Shown here one piece after another: positions 3,557 through 6,019 of a DNA stretch of 6,019 nt. Position 1 is the first letter of the stretch. Each line of letters starts with the position of its first letter. The DNA comes from Anaerolineales bacterium (GTDB lineage: Bacteria; Chloroflexota; Anaerolineae; Anaerolineales; Villigracilaceae): positions 1-6,019 of the forward strand of contig JANWWB010000198.1 in the NCBI GenBank assembly GCA_025056515.1, in the 5' to 3' direction. A program made the translations under genes and the position numbers. Under the pieces are notes generated by a model that worked only from the letters and a program-made list of their open reading frames with translations, had not been told where the DNA came from and made no database searches.

Positions 3557-6019
3557 ATGAGCGATTATCTTTTCCGCGGTTCTCTTGCTGACCTTGACCC
3601 CGAGGTCTACGAACTGACCCAAATCGAAGCAGAGCGTCAGGTGCGTAAACTCATCTTGATTCCTTCCGAGAGTCAGGCGCCCCTGGCGGTGCGCGAGGCT
3701 CTTGCCAGTGCCTTTCATAATATCTATGCCGAGGGTTATCCCAAGAAGTCTTATCACCGGATGACGCAGAAGGAATTGCTTGATTATCCCGAGCGTCTGG
3801 CAGACTTTCGCCGCTATTCTGACCCTCGCTTTTACAAAGGTACAGAGTACGCCGATATTATCGAAGCGCTTGCCAAGCGCCGTTGTGCCGAAGCCTTTGC
3901 TGCGAATAACGTCAAGCCGGAGCAAATTTATGTCAATGTTCAAGCACTCTCAGGTGCGCCGGCGAACAACGCTGTCTATCATGCCCTGTTGAAGCCAGGG
4001 GATACAATCATGGGGATGAATCTTTTCCATGGGGGACATCTTTCGCACGGCTCTCCAGCGAATCGCTCAGGCAAATTCTACAACGTCGTCTCGTATACGG
4101 TCGATCCCCACAATGAACAAATCAATTACGATAGCGTTATGGCACTGGCCAAGGAACATCGCCCCAAGATAATCATCGCCGGTTACTCTTCATACCCGTG
4201 GATTCCGGATTGGAAAAAGTTCCGTCAGATTGCCGATGCAGTAGATGCCTATTTGCTTGCTGATATTTCTCATATTGGCGGTCTAGTAGCAGCGGGCGTT
4301 GTGCCTTCACCAGTTGGATACGCTCATGTGATTACCTCAACCACACATAAGACGTTAGATGGACCGCGCGGGGCGGTCATTTTGACCACCTATCCGGACA
4401 TCGCCGAGTTGATTGACCGTGCCGTCTTTCCGGGCGAGCAAGGTGGACCGCATGTCCAAGTCTTTGCTGCATTAGCCCTGACGTTCAAACTGGCACGCAC
4501 CAAGCAGTTTGAACAACTTCAGCGCCAAACCATCAAGAACGCTCAGGCCATGTCTGAACGTCTTAAAGAGCGAGGTTTTCGCATTCCGTACGGCGGAACC
4601 AATTCGCATATGCTCAATGTGGACGTCTCAGTTGTCAAAGGCCCAGACGGGACTTCGCTCAGTGGTGATTACGCTGCCCGCATCTTGGATGTGGTCGGCA
4701 TTGTCTGTAATCGAAATACCATCCCAGGCGATACGAATGCCCTCGATCCATCAGGCATCCGCCTCGGCACACCCTGGATTACCCAGCGCGGCTTTGACGA
4801 GGAGAAATGTCGCCAACTGGCCGACATCATTGCCGATGTGCTCTTGGCTGCTACACCGCACACGTACATCAACGCTAAGGGAAAGGTGCAACGTCGCGCC
4901 AAAGTGGACTTCAAGATTCTCAATCAGGCGCGCATCAAAGTTCGTGAGCTGGCGCTCTCTGCGGGAATGGATTTTGAGCCGACCTCACATGGCTACCCTC
5001 ACTTTTATTATCTGGACGATCGAGCCACCACCGGAGTCTATGACTTGAAGGGCGTACACGTTCGCCAGTTTCTCAACTATATTGTGACTTCAGACCTATC
5101 AGCTCTCCCATACGGACAGAGCCAGCCGACGCGCATCATCACCCCACTCGGCGAAGTTGATGGCGTCCTAACGGCTTTGGCATGGAATCATTATCGCCTG
5201 ACTCTGCCGCTCGACAAAGCAAATCTGGCTGCGACCTGGTTGCGTGATCTATCCGATACGTATGTATCCTTTAACCTCGATGGGACACCCGACGGCACCC
5301 AGCGCCGCGTCCCCGGCCCGGTGGTGGTTATGGAGGTGAATGAAGCACCGGCTCAAGCAGAGGGAAATCCTGTCAGTGAGGACAAGCCTTACTTTATTGG
5401 TGTAACAGGTCCAGGGTCGGCTCCCGCTCGTCCCGATTTCGATTGGACACCCCCTGAGACGACTCTGCGTCAGACCCCGCTCTATCAAGTGCATAAGGAG
5501 CTGGGAGCCAAGATGATTCCCTTTGCCGGCTGGGAGATGCCGGTTTGGTACACATCTGTGCTGGAAGAGCATGTGGCCACGCGCCAGGCGGCGGGGTTGT
5601 TCGATGTCTCCCACATGGGCGTCTACCAAATCGAGGGGGATGAAGCCGCTTCCTTCCTTGACTCGGTGGTGGGCAACAACTGCGGTGTACTCAAACCCGG
5701 CGAAAGTCTCTATACCCACCTGCTCGACCCCGATGCTCATGTGATTGATGACACGCTGGTCTATCGGCTGGCATGGGATAGGTATCTGATGGTCGTCAAT
5801 GCTGCCAACGATGACAAAGACCGCGCCTGGTTAGAAGCGGTGCGGGATGGGAGGGTGAAGGTGGATAATGCTCGCCCGGGGGCGCGCGTCTATGGTTATC
5901 ATGCCATCATCCGTAACCTGCGCGATCCGAAAGAAGGCGATGCCCGCAGGATTGACATCGCCTTACAAGGCCCGCGCAGCCAGGATATTCTGCTAGCCCT
6001 AGGCGTTAACGCTGATGCA
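3557..6019 (+). CDS. glyA-gcvT: Serine hydroxymethyltransferase fused to glycine-cleavage aminomethyltransferase (GlyA-GcvT), 3' end outside the window
   Basis: An uninterrupted 821-codon frame runs off the window. ATG 3557 has GGAG five bases upstream, and the GlyA fold starts at once. Residues 1 to about 435 are serine hydroxymethyltransferase, interconverting serine plus tetrahydrofolate with glycine plus 5,10-methylene-tetrahydrofolate. Conserved: YAEGYP (Tyr57, Glu59), HGGHLSHG (158-165), Asp236 and His239 in ADISHIGG, PLP-binding Lys265 in TTHKTL, and Arg402 in IRLGTP. About 26 residues are inserted between YAEGYPKK and FYKGTEY. Residues 434-490 are mainly helical; 493-570 resemble half a GcvT folate domain; 571-636 form a Pro/Gly-rich linker. 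From 637 a typical T-protein begins: MIPFAGWEMP (653-662), FDVSHMG (682-688), IDD (730-732) and NAAN (748-751). GcvT takes methylene from aminomethyl-lipoyl H-protein onto folate, so the fusion joins producer and user of one cofactor. Probably cytosolic. The second half of GcvT, and any gcvH or gcvP, lie beyond the window. Confidence 0.93.
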   Translation, partial: MSDYLFRGSLADLDPEVYELTQIEAERQVRKLILIPSESQAPLAVREALASAFHNIYAEGYPKKSYHRMTQKELLDYPERLADFRRYSDPRFYKGTEYADIIEALAKRRCAEAFAANNVKPEQIYVNVQALSGAPANNAVYHALLKPGDTIMGMNLFHGGHLSHGSPANRSGKFYNVVSYTVDPHNEQINYDSVMALAKEHRPKIIIAGYSSYPWIPDWKKFRQIADAVDAYLLADISHIGGLVAAGVVPSPVGYAHVITSTTHKTLDGPRGAVILTTYPDIAELIDRAVFPGEQGGPHVQVFAALALTFKLARTKQFEQLQRQTIKNAQAMSERLKERGFRIPYGGTNSHMLNVDVSVVKGPDGTSLSGDYAARILDVVGIVCNRNTIPGDTNALDPSGIRLGTPWITQRGFDEEKCRQLADIIADVLLAATPHTYINAKGKVQRRAKVDFKILNQARIKVRELALSAGMDFEPTSHGYPHFYYLDDRATTGVYDLKGVHVRQFLNYIVTSDLSALPYGQSQPTRIITPLGEVDGVLTALAWNHYRLTLPLDKANLAATWLRDLSDTYVSFNLDGTPDGTQRRVPGPVVVMEVNEAPAQAEGNPVSEDKPYFIGVTGPGSAPARPDFDWTPPETTLRQTPLYQVHKELGAKMIPFAGWEMPVWYTSVLEEHVATRQAAGLFDVSHMGVYQIEGDEAASFLDSVVGNNCGVLKPGESLYTHLLDPDAHVIDDTLVYRLAWDRYLMVVNAANDDKDRAWLEAVRDGRVKVDNARPGARVYGYHAIIRNLRDPKEGDARRIDIALQGPRSQDILLALGVNADA
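5033..5266 (+). other. Degenerate GcvT-like folate-domain module inside the fusion protein
   Basis: Residues 493-570 can be laid against residues 688 to about 767 of the same protein. GVYDLKG faces GVYQIEG, FLNYIVTSDLSALPYGQS faces FLDSVVGNNCGVLKPGES, and AWNHYRLTL faces AWDRYLMVV, each block ending in a Trp-Leu (561 and 758); the spans differ by only two residues. In the middle copy the Asp-Asp of IDD becomes VDG and the NAAN folate-pocket motif is replaced by LPLD. This suggests a duplicated or independently acquired GcvT half that lost catalysis and now serves as a spacer, folate-handling or docking domain. The alignment is by eye; duplication is inference. Confidence 0.55.

Noticed and set aside
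3449..3943. Minus-strand 164-codon reading frame
   Set aside because: It lies antisense to the well-supported GlyA coding region and the promoter, and its product is not recognisable.
4509..5048. Plus-strand 179-codon frame within the fusion gene
   Set aside because: It is an out-of-frame shadow of the GlyA domain, whose conserved residues are all in the other frame.
5249..5740. Minus-strand 163-codon reading frame
   Set aside because: It is antisense to the linker and GcvT coding region; the plus-strand frame carries the conserved GcvT motifs.

Overview
The window most likely comes from a member of the Chloroflexota, probably class Anaerolineae. This rests on my memory of the families, not on a search. 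The pointers are a serine hydroxymethyltransferase fused to a glycine-cleavage T-protein, an uncharacterised fold-type II PLP enzyme with a long C-terminal tail, a DUF4013-type membrane protein, and sigma-70-like promoters of ordinary bacterial form.

Layout. (1) 1-430: rplT (ribosomal protein L20) with its Shine-Dalgarno sequence and a strong intrinsic terminator; it is probably the last gene of an infC-rpmI-rplT operon whose earlier genes lie outside the window. (2) 523-2098: a convergent minus-strand gene for a 489-residue PLP-dependent enzyme with its own terminator, ribosome-binding site and a likely -10 box. (3) 2099-2415: an intergenic stretch with no supportable gene. (4) 2416-2643: a complete tRNA-Val(UAC) transcription unit with promoter, tRNA and terminator. 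(5) 2644-2832: a short spacer with a long-range inverted repeat. (6) 2833-3486: a DUF4013-like membrane-protein gene broken by four alternating frame changes. (7) 3483-6019: a promoter overlapping the end of the broken gene, then a long gene still open at the window edge (821 codons visible). It encodes a GlyA domain, a middle region that looks like a second, degenerate GcvT folate-domain half, and the first half of a recognisable GcvT.

How it works together. The main biology is one-carbon metabolism. GcvT releases 5,10-methylene-tetrahydrofolate from the aminomethyl-lipoyl H-protein, and GlyA uses that cofactor with a second glycine to make serine, or runs in reverse. Fusing them suggests that folate is handed over within one polypeptide. 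The degenerate middle module is the most unusual thing in the window. The tRNA, ribosomal protein and PLP gene appear to be separately transcribed neighbours without an obvious functional link.
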